Shown here one piece after another: positions 37,693 through 51,106 of a stretch of DNA of 64,000 bases (position 1 is its first letter; every line of letters starts with the position of its first letter). Position numbers and translations under genes: made by a program. The stretch is from Ecdyonurus torrentis (lineage: Eukaryota > Arthropoda > Insecta > Ephemeroptera > Heptageniidae): the NCBI GenBank assembly GCA_949318235.1, contig OX439132.1, positions 25,204,102-25,268,101 on the forward strand, given 5' to 3'. The notes below the pieces were generated by a model. The model was given only the letters and a program-made list of their open reading frames with translations. It did not search any database and had not been told where the DNA came from.

Positions 37693-39945
37693 AAGTACAA
37701 ATATATGTATATAGTTTATTTTTGTTATAAATATATTATAACAAATAAAACTATAAAACATTTTGATTACTTTGTTTTGTGTGGTTAAAATATATATACA
37801 AGTGAATTTTATTGTTTAACCGATATGTTACACATATCCACTTCAATATAGTTATATTGTACACACATATATACATAGACATTACATATAAGTGTACTTA
37901 TACACTATTGTGAAATAAAATTATACATTAAATTTTATTTGTTAAAGAAATTGTTGTATCGATAAGAGTAGTGTTGTTTTAATTAAAGTTATTATACGAT
38001 GTTTAATTTTTATATATACGTAAAATATTTTATCAATATTTTTATTTCTTTTCATTATTAACGATTGCTATTATTATGAAAAGAAAGAAAATAAAAGGTG
38101 AATCGAGAGAAAATAAATTGCTTAAAAATTTGCTTTTTGAATCTCTTTCTCATAGATTCTCAATTCGAGTTTAAATTAAAAAGAGGTTACTTTCTGAATA
38201 ATGCCTTTTTTTTATAAAATATTTTCATTATTATTTATTTTCATCCCAGTGGGATTTCCCGCATGATCTCGTTTAGAAAACAATAAATGCGCTTTACCAA
38301 CAGTACTTTTTATCATTATAGTTGTTACTAAAAAAATATGTAGATGATCAATGTATATGGAAATAACGTAAATTAATGGAGCAATAATAATTATATTGGC
38401 TAAGTTAGCCATTTTTTTGATGACGGCTGAAAACTTATAAGAAAATAAGATTTATACATATTATGTATTTTTCATGTTCTTAAAAGTATGTTTCAAAAAC
38501 GTTATTATAATTATAACCAATAATATAATTTACAGGGATCTTTTTTTTTTTTTTTTTTTTTACGCCATTGATCATTTTAAGTTCTTTATCTAGGGTTTAA
38601 GTGCTTTATACATTAAAAATTAACAACCCAACACTTTCATATAACAGATAATATGATTATAAATTAATTATATTAATGCATCATATTATATAAATTGCTC
38701 ATGGTTAGTTAGATAGTTTTGTATCAAACGACGACAGCCTGGTTGTTATACATCAAATAATGTAATAGGAACCATATAATAATGACTCCTGACATTGAAA
38801 TTTTGGAACAATCTAGTTTTACATCATTGAAAATAAAAAAAAAAGTTCACATTTCAAAAAAATAAGCATTTCACTCATAAAAATTTAAAAAAAAAAAAAA
38901 GAAACAAATCAAAATTGGTAATATCATATGCCATACTGGTCTTCAATTTTATTTTAGCATGTTTTACACAAAACATTTAAAATAAATTATTATAAAAAAG
39001 AATTACATACCATGAGTTCTGTAAATTAAACAAAATAAGAGATGAATTTTATCGAAGATTTGTTAAAATTTTGCATCCTGTATAGTTATAGCAAAAGAAG
39101 ACCAACTTGTAAATAAAATGTTGCTTGGAAGTTTGCAACTCCGTAAAACTTAAAAAATTACATCTGTCGGCTGTCGCTTATTTTAAAAAGTCATCTAAAT
39201 CTTTGCTATTTAGTAATAAAAAATAGTACTCACCTTTTTAGAAAAAAGTTAACCACTTGATGAGAAAAAAATTGTATCCTTTAAGAATATAATTTACAAG
39301 TTTTATTATATTATTTAATATTATAGACACCAATATTATGTATAATATACATACAATAAACACACTATTGTAATAGAACTATTAACACCAAGAAACTTTT
39401 ATTAAAGATATCAATATATACTTAGTTTATATACAGACACTATACTTATTATATAACCGTAAATATTATGAATTATACGAAAATGACAAAAAAATGAGCG
39501 ATGTTTGATAATATTAGGGTACTCGCAGAAGAGCGTTATAACCTATTATAACAGAGGCTCACTTCAAACTGAACTGATGGTGAAAATTTTTGGTTTGCTC
39601 AGCGGCTGAGCGAGCGGGAGGAATAAGAAGCAACGATCTTGTAACGCATGCGCAGTATTTGAAGCACGTGTTCCGCCCTAGCGCCTTGCAAGCTAGCTTT
39701 TATTTTTTATAATAACATACAATATCTTTTTGTGTGCATTATTCATTCGAATCCCTTATATACAATTTTTTTTATATATTTATAAATATTATATCAAACT
39801 ATGGTATTTTTACTCCCTTCCTATCAACTTCTACTGATGTCAATATCTAATCGATCATTTTTTGTAGAAATGTTATTGAGTGAATATTTTTAACTCCCTA
39901 AATCTATCCATCTTATATGTTTTTATTTCAATTTTACGCAAGATT

Positions 39946-39977
<32 letters not shown>

Positions 39978-41149
39978 TGACTTTTTTGCGTGTACTTATC
40001 ATGTAAGCAGGAGTAGAATCTAGGGCATTTAGTCAGACAGATTTTAATTACCATTGGATAGGAGGGCTAATAAGAATTTTTGTCAATTTTCCCCATAAAG
40101 TTACACAGCATGGATTTTGGGCCAGTTATACCATATATAAGTTTTCATCTATTTGTCCATTTAAACTTAAAAATCCTCCATATATACATCATTCAATTAA
40201 AACATTTCCGTTATTTATTTTTTCCTAAAGCAAAAAAAAAATTAATAATAATAATAAAAAAGGTAGGAAAGGAGAAAAAAAGAAAAGAAGTTGCTAAATT
40301 TTTTTCAAGTATCACGAAATATGAAATAAAATAATATTCTTTATTTCATTTATATAAAAAAAAATACGATTTAAAGTTGAAAGGAATCAAGTTAAATTTC
40401 TCAGAAGGTCAATGAAAAGAACGTGATGTGTCAATATAACTTTATTCCTTATATATTTTTTTTAATCGATTTATTGAACCTGCTGATGCTGATATGCTAT
40501 AAAAATTCTATCAAACTTCTTTTGCACAAGTTTTTATTTCCATCAGCATCCATATGGAAAAAATTTTCACACAGAAATTAAAACACGAAAATGTTGTTTA
40601 TAAAAAATTGCCTTATAATAATCGTTTATAATTATTTAATAATTTTAGTGCTTTTTTTTTTCTAATTACTTTTTTAAATGGTGATGAGTTTGAGATATTA
40701 TTCAAGTCTATTATACCAAGAAATATTTAGAGGTGAAAGAAACGGATAAAATTTTCAAAGTAACGATTAGTTGAATGTAAATTATTTATTATTAGTTGCT
40801 GTATATAGGAATGGGAAGTAAATTATAGTAACTTAAATATAGACAGAAAAAGGCTTTTTAACTTTGGTCATTTTTATAATTGATAACGGAAGCTTCAATT
40901 TTATCACACGAGGAAATTGTTCTTCTATTTTAAAACTGCATGCTATATTATTTTTATCATTTTACATGCGTTATACAAAAACTCCATATTATGCATGATT
41001 ATTTAAAGTTTTGAAATACATGCATCTTTATTATATTTATTATATATTATTAAATATTATATAAATATATTTATAATATTTATTTAATTTTTTTTTTTTT
41101 TTTATAATTAGTAAAAAAAACTGTTACTAGATCCCAAATAGTGTCTATA
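37693..41149. other. A+T-rich non-coding sequence
   Basis: No gene is recognisable. It includes T runs (38541-38560, 39945-39969), several short A runs near 38835-38900, and the small G+C-rich island at 39525-39700 listed separately. Confidence 0.6.
39525..39700. other. Small G+C- and CpG-rich island
   Basis: About 175 bp that stand out sharply from the surroundings. It contains AGCGGCTGAGCGAGCGGGAG, an NRF1-like CGCATGCGCAG (39645-39655), an E-box CACGTG (39665-39670) and an AAGCTAGCTT palindrome near the right edge. These motifs are typical of CpG-rich promoters but also of G+C-rich transposon fragments. No transcript start or open frame can be assigned, and I did not find a second copy in the window. 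Confidence 0.35.
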
Positions 41150-41151
41150 TA

Positions 41152-41462
41152 GGGTGTGTGTGCATGACGTCATTCTGAATGCTTTTCGATGCTCTTCTTG
41201 AGCAATGAATAACGCATTGCTCATGGCAGGACAAACGTAGTTTTTGGGTATTTTCTTTGAAAAATTAGCTAATTTTTTTTTATTAATATTTTTCTCGCAT
41301 ACTTAAAGTACTAATCTACTAATTCAACCTGTTAACAGCATCAATGCTCTCAAAAATATTTTAAAGTATTTTTAAACTGGCAAAATGAGTCATTTTCCTT
41401 TACCAGCCCATGTTATTTAGCGCTCACTTATGGCGTCGACTTTAACATGAATGAAACTACCC
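41152..41462 (+). mobile_element. TA-family miniature element, copy 1
   Basis: This 311 bp element is bordered by TA (41150-41151, 41463-41464) with short inverted ends GGGTGTGTGT and (complemented) GGGTAGTTTC. It aligns throughout with 46922-47224. Features are TGACGTCA at 41165-41172, a GAGCAATGAATAAC..ATTGCTC hairpin near 41200-41222, CGCTCACTTATGGCGTC near the right end, and no coding capacity. The TA flanks point to the Tc1/mariner group, but the termini are too short to be sure. Confidence 0.75.
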
Positions 41463-41628
41463 TATTTCCTACAATATACATTTTTAACATCCTATACAAA
41501 ATGAACCTACATTTTTACTCATATAAAATCTATGTACTATATTTTTTTAAATTAATACAGTTTTTTTCATTGAGTTTATGACTATCATTACTTTAAATAC
41601 CATGTTTTCTTTAAAAGCTTCAATTCAC

Positions 41629-41699
41629 ATCAAAATTGCTCATAATGACGTCACTGGAATAATATACTATATGACGTAATAATAAAAGGCAATTTTGAT
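41629..41699. repeat. Short inverted repeat enclosing a CRE site
   Basis: ATCAAAATTGC (41629-41639) and GCAATTTTGAT (41689-41699) are perfect inverted repeats. TGACGTCA lies at 41646-41653, with a near-match ATGACGTAAT at 41671-41680. It may be a very short transposon relic or coincidence. Confidence 0.4.
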
Positions 41700-42103
41700 A
41701 AAACTTAAGTAAAAAGTTCCTTATTAGTTATTTATATAATATCCTCGCAATGTTAAATATTAACTTGTACGCATTCTTCATTTCTCTTAAAGAAACCTTT
41801 TAAAATTTCCAGACTTTATTCAGCAAACGGGTATAATTATTTTATTTTATTTATTTTTCTCTTTTTACACCACATGGAAAGTCATATTCCAATTATTTTA
41901 CTTCGATGCCTCATCCTAAATGGAGCCTATATTTACAAAAGGATTTATTTTGGCTTTAATATGTGTGCTCCATATAAACGAAGAGAAGCAAACATATTGG
42001 AAAATTTTCAATAATAAAGCCTTGCTCATATTCTCTGACTGATGCTCACATACAATGAAAATGAAATAAAAGCAGCCACATATTATATACGCATTATTTT
42101 CTA

Positions 42104-42106
<3 letters not shown>

Positions 42107-42142
<36 letters not shown>
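42107..42142. repeat. (AT)n microsatellite
   Basis: About 18 AT units. Confidence 0.95.
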
Positions 42143-42145
<3 letters not shown>

Positions 42146-42450
42146 ATTTTCTTTTGTTTTAAAATGTAATAAAATCAATAATTTATTGAAAGGTAATCAT
42201 ACTTTTGTTAGAAATATTTCAAATAATTAATGTATTCATTTTGGTATTGAAATGCAAAATAATTTTAAATGAAATTATAATTTATTTTTTTAAATATATA
42301 TTATTAAAATGTTTATTTATATTTATTCCAATATAAATTAATAAGAAAATAATCAACAACCTTGATTTTTGTATACTTGTGTATTTATATAAAATATAGG
42401 AAAATTATTTTTCCAATAAAACGTACGAGAGAAGAGTTAAAGGGTAAAAT

Positions 42451-42577
<127 letters not shown>

Positions 42578-43966
42578 CTTATGTATTTATCTATGGTATA
42601 TACATAATATACTCTTGCAAATACATAAAAATTCAATTTCAGTATATTAACCGGTTTTTGTGGGTGGTTGCTCATCATTTTATATTTTGCCCTCTCCCCC
42701 CCCCCCCTCTCTATATATATCTTCAACTCTTTTTCACTATTCACTCGAATGATTTTCATCATTCACATCAAGGTTCAATGTTGAGTATATAATCTGACTG
42801 ACTTATATATACCAGGGGAGCATCCTAAATAATAATTTGACTTTACTTTACCGCCTTGAGGCATACCCTTATGTATCACGTGACAAATACCCCCCCCCCC
42901 CCCAAATCTGTATTTCTCATTCAAAAGTAATAATAATAAACATATTAACATCCCAAAATTCTAACTTTTTTATTTCATATAACACACTTGACTTACGTAA
43001 TATCCTAATAAAAAATAAATAAAAAAAAGTTGCCGTAAGGTATATTCAGTCATCAATTTAAATACTATGGAATTTTGATTATAGTCCATGATAAATAATA
43101 AAATTATTATTTTATTATAAGCTATCCTACAGGTTATATTTATAAATATTTTGGGAAGATATGGATTTTTTATTTTTATAAACAAATAATAATAAATTAG
43201 AGTATACATTTTGTTATATTTTTCATATTATATAAGAATATTTTTTATATATATATACAGTATATTTATATATGAATTCTTATGGGTACCTATATAGCAC
43301 CTTTTATATACACCTGGGGTCATTTTCATTGTGAATTACTAGAGTTTGCAAAATTACCAGGTGCTACTGTAGCCATAAATTTGTTTAATATTTATAATAA
43401 CATTAATATAATTAATGGTTTCATCTATTATTATTTATTATTCTTTATGTTCTGATGAAAATAAAAATTAAAGAACAAAAAATTGTAACGGTTGATATTA
43501 TATTTTTTATACATAGTTTTTATATTAATTTTTGAAATATTTAAATTTATAGAATGAGATTTAACTGTTGCTTTTAAATGTAACACTCAATGAAAAATTT
43601 ATTGAATTATTAGGAGAGATAAGGAGGAAGAGAGAGAGAGAGAGAGAGAAAGAGCGTTGACTTTGAATTTTGTATCTATATAGAAATTCTAAATCAGCAA
43701 GTAAAATTATTCATTCATTATATATATTATAAAAGTCGAGAAAGCAAAACACAATTTTATATTCTTTTCATCTCGATTGACATCATTTTTACAGACATAA
43801 TCTTAAAGTTTTTAATTAAATAAAATTATAATTGTTTAAATTTATTTATTTTTGTAATTTAAAGCATTTAAAAATATAATTAAGATAATTATAAAATCAG
43901 ATAAAATGAAGGAAAGGAGTACAGTATATAATACTTACTTTTATAAATTATCTAAGTACTTATGAA

Positions 43967-43968
<2 letters not shown>

Positions 43969-44010
<42 letters not shown>
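43969..44010. repeat. T homopolymer
   Basis: A run of 42 T, the longest in the window. Confidence 0.9.
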
Positions 44011-44743
44011 CATTATCTCTACAAATAAGAGAAAAAATATATTATTACTTCCGACGACTCTCTGTTGGCGACAGTGAAAAGAGAAATCATATACTTTAAT
44101 GAAAACACATAGAAAAAATATTAATTAAATTACAAAAACAAAAAATACATGGCTTCATTTTTGTATATTTTTTTCATATAAAAAGACAAAAAGTTTTTTT
44201 TTTTTTTTTTTTTTTTTCCAAAACTTTTTTAAGTTTATTTTGTTCTCCTCACTGTCATAATAAAGTTTAAAACAGGATTTAACTTTTTGTATATTTTAAA
44301 TATAAATTTCATCCCTTTTTTTTTCTTTTACTCTCTCACACTCACAGAAAGAGGTGAATTTAAAATTTAAATATTAAAAATGTAATACTTTTTTTTTTTT
44401 GTATATGAAAAATATTTTATCTCTATATACTCTCTGTTTATATATCTGTTTAATTTATTTTGAAAATCATAACTTTAATTTTGAAAAGGGAAGAGAGAGA
44501 GAGAGAGAGGACAATATCTGCAAAATGAAAATGTATACTAAAACTTGATATGATAACTTTGGTTTGAGGTTGAAGTAATGTTGAAAATGTTGATTCTTTC
44601 CCCTTAACACGGAAATTCATGAGATTTTCTATATATTGTTAATTTCGAGTAATCTAAATGTTAAATTATATACATAATAAAATATCTAAAATTCTCCATT
44701 CTAATTAATAATACAATTTTTTCTTTTTTTCATGTTTACCCCA

Positions 44744-44745
<2 letters not shown>

Positions 44746-44776
<31 letters not shown>
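44746..44776. repeat. (CT)n microsatellite
   Basis: About 15 CT units. Confidence 0.95.
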
Positions 44777-44778
<2 letters not shown>

Positions 44779-45239
44779 AAACTGCATAACCTCCAGATTA
44801 AAAATAAGAAAAAATATTACGTGGAAATGTATAGTTTTGAAATTTTTAAAAATAAGCAAGAATAGCATTCTTCGTTCTTCGTATAGAATAGAATAATTAT
44901 ATTATTTAATGCCGTTTGATGCTTCTTAGCTGGTACAGTACTATAAATGATAATTGGCTTTTATTTCCATTACTATAATTTTGGTGCATAATTGTGTCTT
45001 GCGTCTTGCAAATGTATAGACTTGTTTGTCAAAGAAAATAGAAGTAAGGATAGTAATGCTTTGTGCAGACTGCAAATTTAACATTATTAAAAACGAACAC
45101 GATTGAAGTAAAGTACTTTGGTATGAGCAAAGAAATAAAGATAAAAAAGAAACAAGAAGTTCCTGTATAGTCATTTCATCAATAGTAATTTGAAATATAC
45201 AATATTTTGATATATAAAGTTCATTATTTTTCTTAGCAG

Positions 45240-45410
45240 CACTATATAGTAGCAGACGTTCCTAAGGGAGATAGCGCGACGCGGGTGCGAGGGTTGAGAA
45301 AAGATGTTCGAAAAAGGGAGGGAGGTAGAGAGAGATTTTGGCCTCCCTCGTATTTAATGTCACGCTTGCTTGGAATTGAGCGAGAGAAAGAGAGATTCCG
45401 CATTCATAAT
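45240..45410. other. G+C-enriched unique-looking patch
   Basis: GGGAGATAGCGCGACGCGGG (45268-45287) and following sequence are rich in G and CpG. Purine runs and GAGCGAGAGAAAGAGAGA come next. It resembles neither the other island at 39.5 kb nor any transposon here. It could be a regulatory or untranslated segment, or an old repeat. Confidence 0.25.
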
Positions 45411-46921
45411 ATCATCCATTGAGTATTATGCTACTAGAATACAAAGCGACCTTAATCAATGGTCTTCTCAATTTTATAGATCTTTATACCAAAAACTAAA
45501 ATGAGGGCACAAATAATAATTGGAAGTTAGAGGGGAAATAATATAAGAAGTTTAAAATTCCTACTATGCAATTAAATAATATTATACATCACATACTTTA
45601 ACATTATAAAGTATTACATGAATTTATTATATTTAAGTTCTTTTAATTATAGTTAAAAGTAATAAAATAGTACTTTATTATTATATGTTTGAAGATTTAC
45701 AAAAAGTAATAACTCAAAACATTAATTTGTAAAGCTTGATATACACAAGAACACATACACATGACAAAGAAAATAAATTTTAAAAATTAGCGTTAATTCA
45801 AAATTAAACTCTTTCTGTATAGATTTAGTTTGGCAAGTAAGACCTTAAAAATTAGCAATGTAGTCCAAAACATAAATTCAATATTAAATTAGAACATAAA
45901 ACTCTATTACAGAAAATAATATTAAAATAAACTTTCCATAATATGTACACAAATAACCTATAACGAATCACTTTAAAAATATTACAACGCATCACAAAAA
46001 AAAAAAATGCCCCACCTATATTTTTACTTTTATCTATGCATTATAATCCATTATTATGGTTTTAATAACAACTACAAGAAAAAAAAGTTTTTGAATAGTT
46101 CTATATAATATACCGTTAAAATATTATATTCATGTAAGTCGTATAGCTCATTTAAATCCTCTTATTTTAAATATAGTTCATCATTTTAACAAAACAATAC
46201 TTAACAAAGATGATATTGAATGAATACCTTATGCGCTCATTTCTTATAAATATATAAAGCCTATTCACCTGTCATAAAATGCCATATATGCATCACTAAC
46301 TTTATTTATAACCCTATTTTATTATTTATACTTTATATATATTATATTTTATGAGATCATTTCCAGATGGTCTAACTTTTTAGTATTATATTGTCTTGAA
46401 ACTTCATTATATTGTTATTGTTATTATACTTTGAAGGAGGGATAAATAATTATTAAATGACACTTTTGATAAAGTATTTTAATTTAATTAAATGTAACAT
46501 AATAAAGGAATTTTAATATTATATATTATAAAAAAAATGTTTAAATTTTAATATTTCTTTAAAGTATACTGTATAGAAGCTCAAAAGTGAATGCTTTTGT
46601 TTACTTGACTATTACTTTGTTCTTTTGCATTCAATTATATTAGACTATATTGGAATAAGACGTGTAATGAAATCAAGAGAAATTTATTATATTTGTTGAG
46701 CTCTAATGTGTCCGAAAAAAACAATTAAAAAACAAACAAACAAACTATATGTTTACGATACGATCATCATTCATCAATCCTTATATTATATAGTATATTA
46801 GTTTCATGTTTGATGAAATTATTCATAGAAAAATACGTATTTCTAATCGATGGGTGCTCACGAAACATAAAATCAAGAGATTTTTGTTCACGATTTTACA
46901 CCAATAGGAAAAATACCTATA

Positions 46922-47224
46922 GGGTGTGTGCGCGTGACGTCATTCTGAATGCTTTTCGATGCTCTTCTTGAGCAATGAATAACATTGCTCAGCATATATA
47001 GGACTAACGTAGTTTTTGACCATTTTCTTTGGAAAATTAGCTATTTTTCTGTTATTATTATTTTTCTTGCATACTTAAAAAACGGATTCAATCTGTTAAC
47101 AGCATCAACGCTCTCAAAAAAATTGTAAAATATTTTTAAACTGTCAAAATGAGTTATTTTCCCATACTGACCCATGTTATAGCGCTCACTTATGGCGTCA
47201 ACTAAAACATGAATGAAACCATCC
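46922..47224 (+). mobile_element. TA-family miniature element, copy 2
   Basis: This 303 bp element has TA on both sides (46920-46921, 47225-47226) and ends GGGTGTGTGC and (complemented) GGATGGTTTC. It lies in the same orientation as the copy at 41152-41462 and aligns with it for its whole length. TGACGTCA lies at 46935-46942. The hairpin GAGCAATGAATAACATTGCTC is perfect here and is followed by AGCATATATAGG, the form shared with the diverged copy near 9600. It has no open frame. Confidence 0.75.
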
Positions 47225-47712
47225 TATATAGCGTCATTTATTGACAAATGTACAATAAGATAGTAAATTTATTATAAAACCTACTTTCCGGCGAACATTT
47301 GGTGCACTAACTGGACATCTACTCTGTACCTGTATTTTTTTTATCATTATATTGTATAAATTTTTCCTTTGTGCTGATTACGTAGCGTCTGCTTTGGTCT
47401 TCTTTGAGTTAATAATGCGAAATAAATATCTGTGAGGACTGAGGGTGTGACGAAAAAAGTCTTTTAATAGAACTTATTGTTATAAAAGTGAAATGTTGAA
47501 AACTTTTTGTTGTTGCGTATTAATATTTTCTTAGAAGAAAATAATTAAAAGTAAATACAAAAACTTAAGATTACTTTTATCTTTACTTTATATATATTAA
47601 TTAAAATTATTTTCGTTATTAATCTCATTATTTTATATAAAACGTTCAAAAATAAATCAAAATGAAAAGATGGATTAAAATGTCTTAAAATATAACTTGT
47701 TTTCAGGAAATT

Positions 47713-47713
<1 letters not shown>

Positions 47714-47778
<65 letters not shown>

Positions 47779-47785
47779 TTCTCTC
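47714..47785. repeat. (CT)n microsatellite
   Basis: About 30 CT units, then imperfect CTTT/CT units at the right end. Confidence 0.95.
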
Positions 47786-49618
47786 ATATTTCAATTTTCT
47801 GAGTGATTTCCCTCAACATTAGCCCACCATACTAATCAGAAATAACTGCGACGCAGAGTTAAGAAATTGTATTTTTCTTTTTTACAAAACAGTCCAAATT
47901 TATTTTTATTTGGAAAAGAAATCTTCAGAAAACATGTCCCAACAGAAAAAGAAAAAATCATTAAACATCAAAACTAGCAACGTTATGTTTCAGGAAAATA
48001 AATATTTTAAATGTATATATTGTTTTAATACATTTTTAATATTGTAATATTTTTAGTTTAGTTTAGTTTTTTTTTTTTTTTTTTTTTTTTGTTTTTTTTC
48101 TCTTTTTTTAATAATTTAAAAGCATTTTTTTTATATTAATATTTTATACTAGAACTAACGTTCATGTTACGTTTATGTTTTACACATTTAAAAATTATAC
48201 TTATATTATAGAACATAATATTAGCATACCTTTTTAATATGCATACACAATAAAGCAGGAATACCGTTCATTTACTACGATATTGATCATAATAAAATAA
48301 TAAAACACTGAAATATTTTAATCTATATATTAAATTTAATTAAGGTTAGTGTAAACAATTGTTATATGGTTTAGAAATAGCTTTGTACATATATAAAATA
48401 AACCATTATGCATGATCGAGGCATAATGTGGTGACAACAAAGTGAATTCAAGTCACTGTATGGCTGCAGGATGTCAATGACAAATAGTTTTCTATTAATT
48501 TATTGTCCCCACTACAAAGTCATTTCATTCCAGGCATTTTTATTATAGATAATTTCTCTAATAGTTTTGTATATTTTATCAATTTATTAAAGTATAATGA
48601 ATGAAAGATTGTGTAATATTAAAATAAACTTGTTTTCTTGTTCTATTATATAAACATAACACATCACACAAATAAAAATATATTATAGTGGCTGAGGTGC
48701 ATTTATAAATATATAATTTTATAAAAAGTAATACTAATAAAATCTAAAATACTGAAAATTATCACATCAAAAATTTATTATATAGCTGATTGCAGCTTTT
48801 CTAAATTTAAGGAAATTTTCAGCTGTAAAGTTTACTTTCAGGGACTTGGGTAATAATTCAGTGAGTTGCAGTAAATTTTTCATGCACGGATAATAAATAT
48901 ACGTAATAATTATGCCAACTTATTATAAACAACATTTATTCATCACATTTCAGCATAATTAATACATCGGTTATATATTGCAAAATTATTATGTTTTACA
49001 GCATATTTATACTTATAAACTTATAATGTTAGTTTTAATGTTCTGTATCTAGTCTAAGAAATCTCTTTCGACGTATCTTTTTAACTTCCTCCCCCCTGCC
49101 TCCCCCAATTGCTTCTTCTGATTTTAAAACTAAAATAAAAGCTTGTTCCTACAATAAACACCTATATAAGCTCTTCAAATGAGTGATTATTAATTTAAAA
49201 TTTAAGTGCTCAAAAACTTTGTAATTAAATTGTCAATTTATATTATGGTGTGAGCTAATAAAATTTATTCCTGAAATTCGAAAATCAAACAAAAACTTTT
49301 GTTAATTAAAAAGTTACAGAATATATATAATATATTCATTAAAGTACAAAATTTTCGTATTTAAACGTTTATTTAAATAAGTGAGCAAATACTGTATAAT
49401 AATCTCAAATTTTGAGTTTTTCCGCTCATATGATTATCATTTAGGTGCATTTCTTAATTAAAATGGTTCAATGTTTATTTTCATAAAACAAATATCAATG
49501 TTATATAGGTTCTAATATAATACAATTTGCTGGTTATGAGGGAAACTGTTGCAATTTTTAAGTAGCTTAAAATTGAGTAATAGGTTGCCTATAATTATAA
49601 AGTTTATTGATATTACAT

Positions 49619-49634
49619 CCCCCCCCCCCCCCCC
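49619..49634. repeat. C homopolymer
   Basis: About 15 C in a row, rare in a genome this A+T-rich. A similar run of 14 C lies at 42890-42903. Confidence 0.9.
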
Positions 49635-50069
49635 ACCAGTTAAATGATACCTCGTGAATACATTGTTAAAGTTGTAAAATTTAAAGAGCATGGTCGTGTT
49701 TTCTATAATATACAAAATTAATTTATATTTTATACCTATATATAAGTCCTTATACTAATAATGTGTGTGAGAGAAATATAAATAATAATTGGAATCATAT
49801 AGAATAGGTTTTGTTTATTATTTTTATTATTATTGTTATTTCCTTTGTTTTACTTCATAATGTTAGTAACACGTCCAAACTTCTCATCACATTCTGAAAA
49901 TATCACAGATATTATATAATATAGAGCGAGATAAAAATGCAGATTATCTATATAGTCCTAGGGTAACAAAGAAAAAAAAAAGATTAATATTTTACGCGAT
50001 GGAAGTGATACGTTGATTCTCTGTGGGATTAAACTATTGTACTGCCCAATCATGAGAGCCGTTTAATTA

Positions 50070-50073
<4 letters not shown>

Positions 50074-50113
<40 letters not shown>
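50074..50113. repeat. (CT)n microsatellite
   Basis: About 20 CT units. Confidence 0.95.
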
Positions 50114-50117
<4 letters not shown>

Positions 50118-51064
50118 ATATCTCAATGCTTAATTCCCTATCTCCTCTACTAACTCATACAAAAGGATTTTGGTCTTGATTATTAGTTATTACTCTCGGG
50201 TGACTACAAAAATACAGTATAATGCTATATGGACTTTACAGTTTAACAAATCTAGATAAAAATTTAAAAAATATATATAGAACAGAGATTAACACTTGAA
50301 AATATAAATTATAATATTGTCATAGTGACCAGTAAAACTGCTGACTCATATTATTAAGAGCTATAAAATGGACTTTATTGGATTATAAAATATTATATAC
50401 AGTATACACTATATAATTCATGTTTTTGACTTTTAGTTGAACTTAAATTTTAAATTTCATAAGGGAGAATATGGAAAATGTTTTCAATTCATATTTATTT
50501 ATTTTTTTCTTGTCTTTATTGTATATTGTTCATAGGGTATGTGTTTAGGTTAGGTATATGTATATTGTTGCAAGTATAGATTGATCAAATTTATTATTAC
50601 ATGAAAAAAAGTTGAGTAAACAATTATATCACTAAAATTTGCTACTTTTTAATTCTAACAAGGGAATTTTGCTCAAAAAAAAAAAAATGTTTGGTGACGT
50701 GGTGTAACAATTATTACAAAATCTAAAACTAGGTTTAAAATTTAATATCTAAAAAATTAAGAAAAAAAAAAAAAAAGGGAAAGGAAGAGGAAAAGCGAAT
50801 AAAAGTAAGCAAATAAAATACTATAGTTACTTTTTAGAGTTGTGCTTTTAAGCTCATGTAAACTAATTCAAATAGACTAACTAATATAACATTAATTATT
50901 TTTATTTAATAATAAAATAATTTAAATCATAAGTGATACATTAAATTACTGAACTATCACTGTTTTCTATTGAAAAATGGCAACTTAAAGATATTTTATA
51001 TGCATAATATTAAAATCCATAAACGATATATAATTGGTATGCTGATTTTATCAATAAGTACCCA

Positions 51065-51071
51065 AAAAAAA

Positions 51072-51104
<33 letters not shown>

Positions 51105-51106
51105 AA
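51065..51106. repeat. Compound A-run and (GA)n tract
   Basis: About 16 A directly followed by about 12 GA units, all purine on the plus strand. Confidence 0.9.

Noticed and set aside
37344..37788. Several open frames running across the N gap
   Set aside because: The frames are formed by N codons and a GA repeat; nothing is known of the missing sequence.
43294..43376. TAGCACC / GGTGCTA and CACCTGG / CCAGGTG inverted words
   Set aside because: They form a short imperfect pair without target duplication or another copy, and are compatible with chance.
44941..45174. 77-codon minus-strand open frame of mixed composition
   Set aside because: It is not low-complexity, but no motif, domain, splice context or codon bias supports it. 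Frames of this size are expected by chance over 64 kb.
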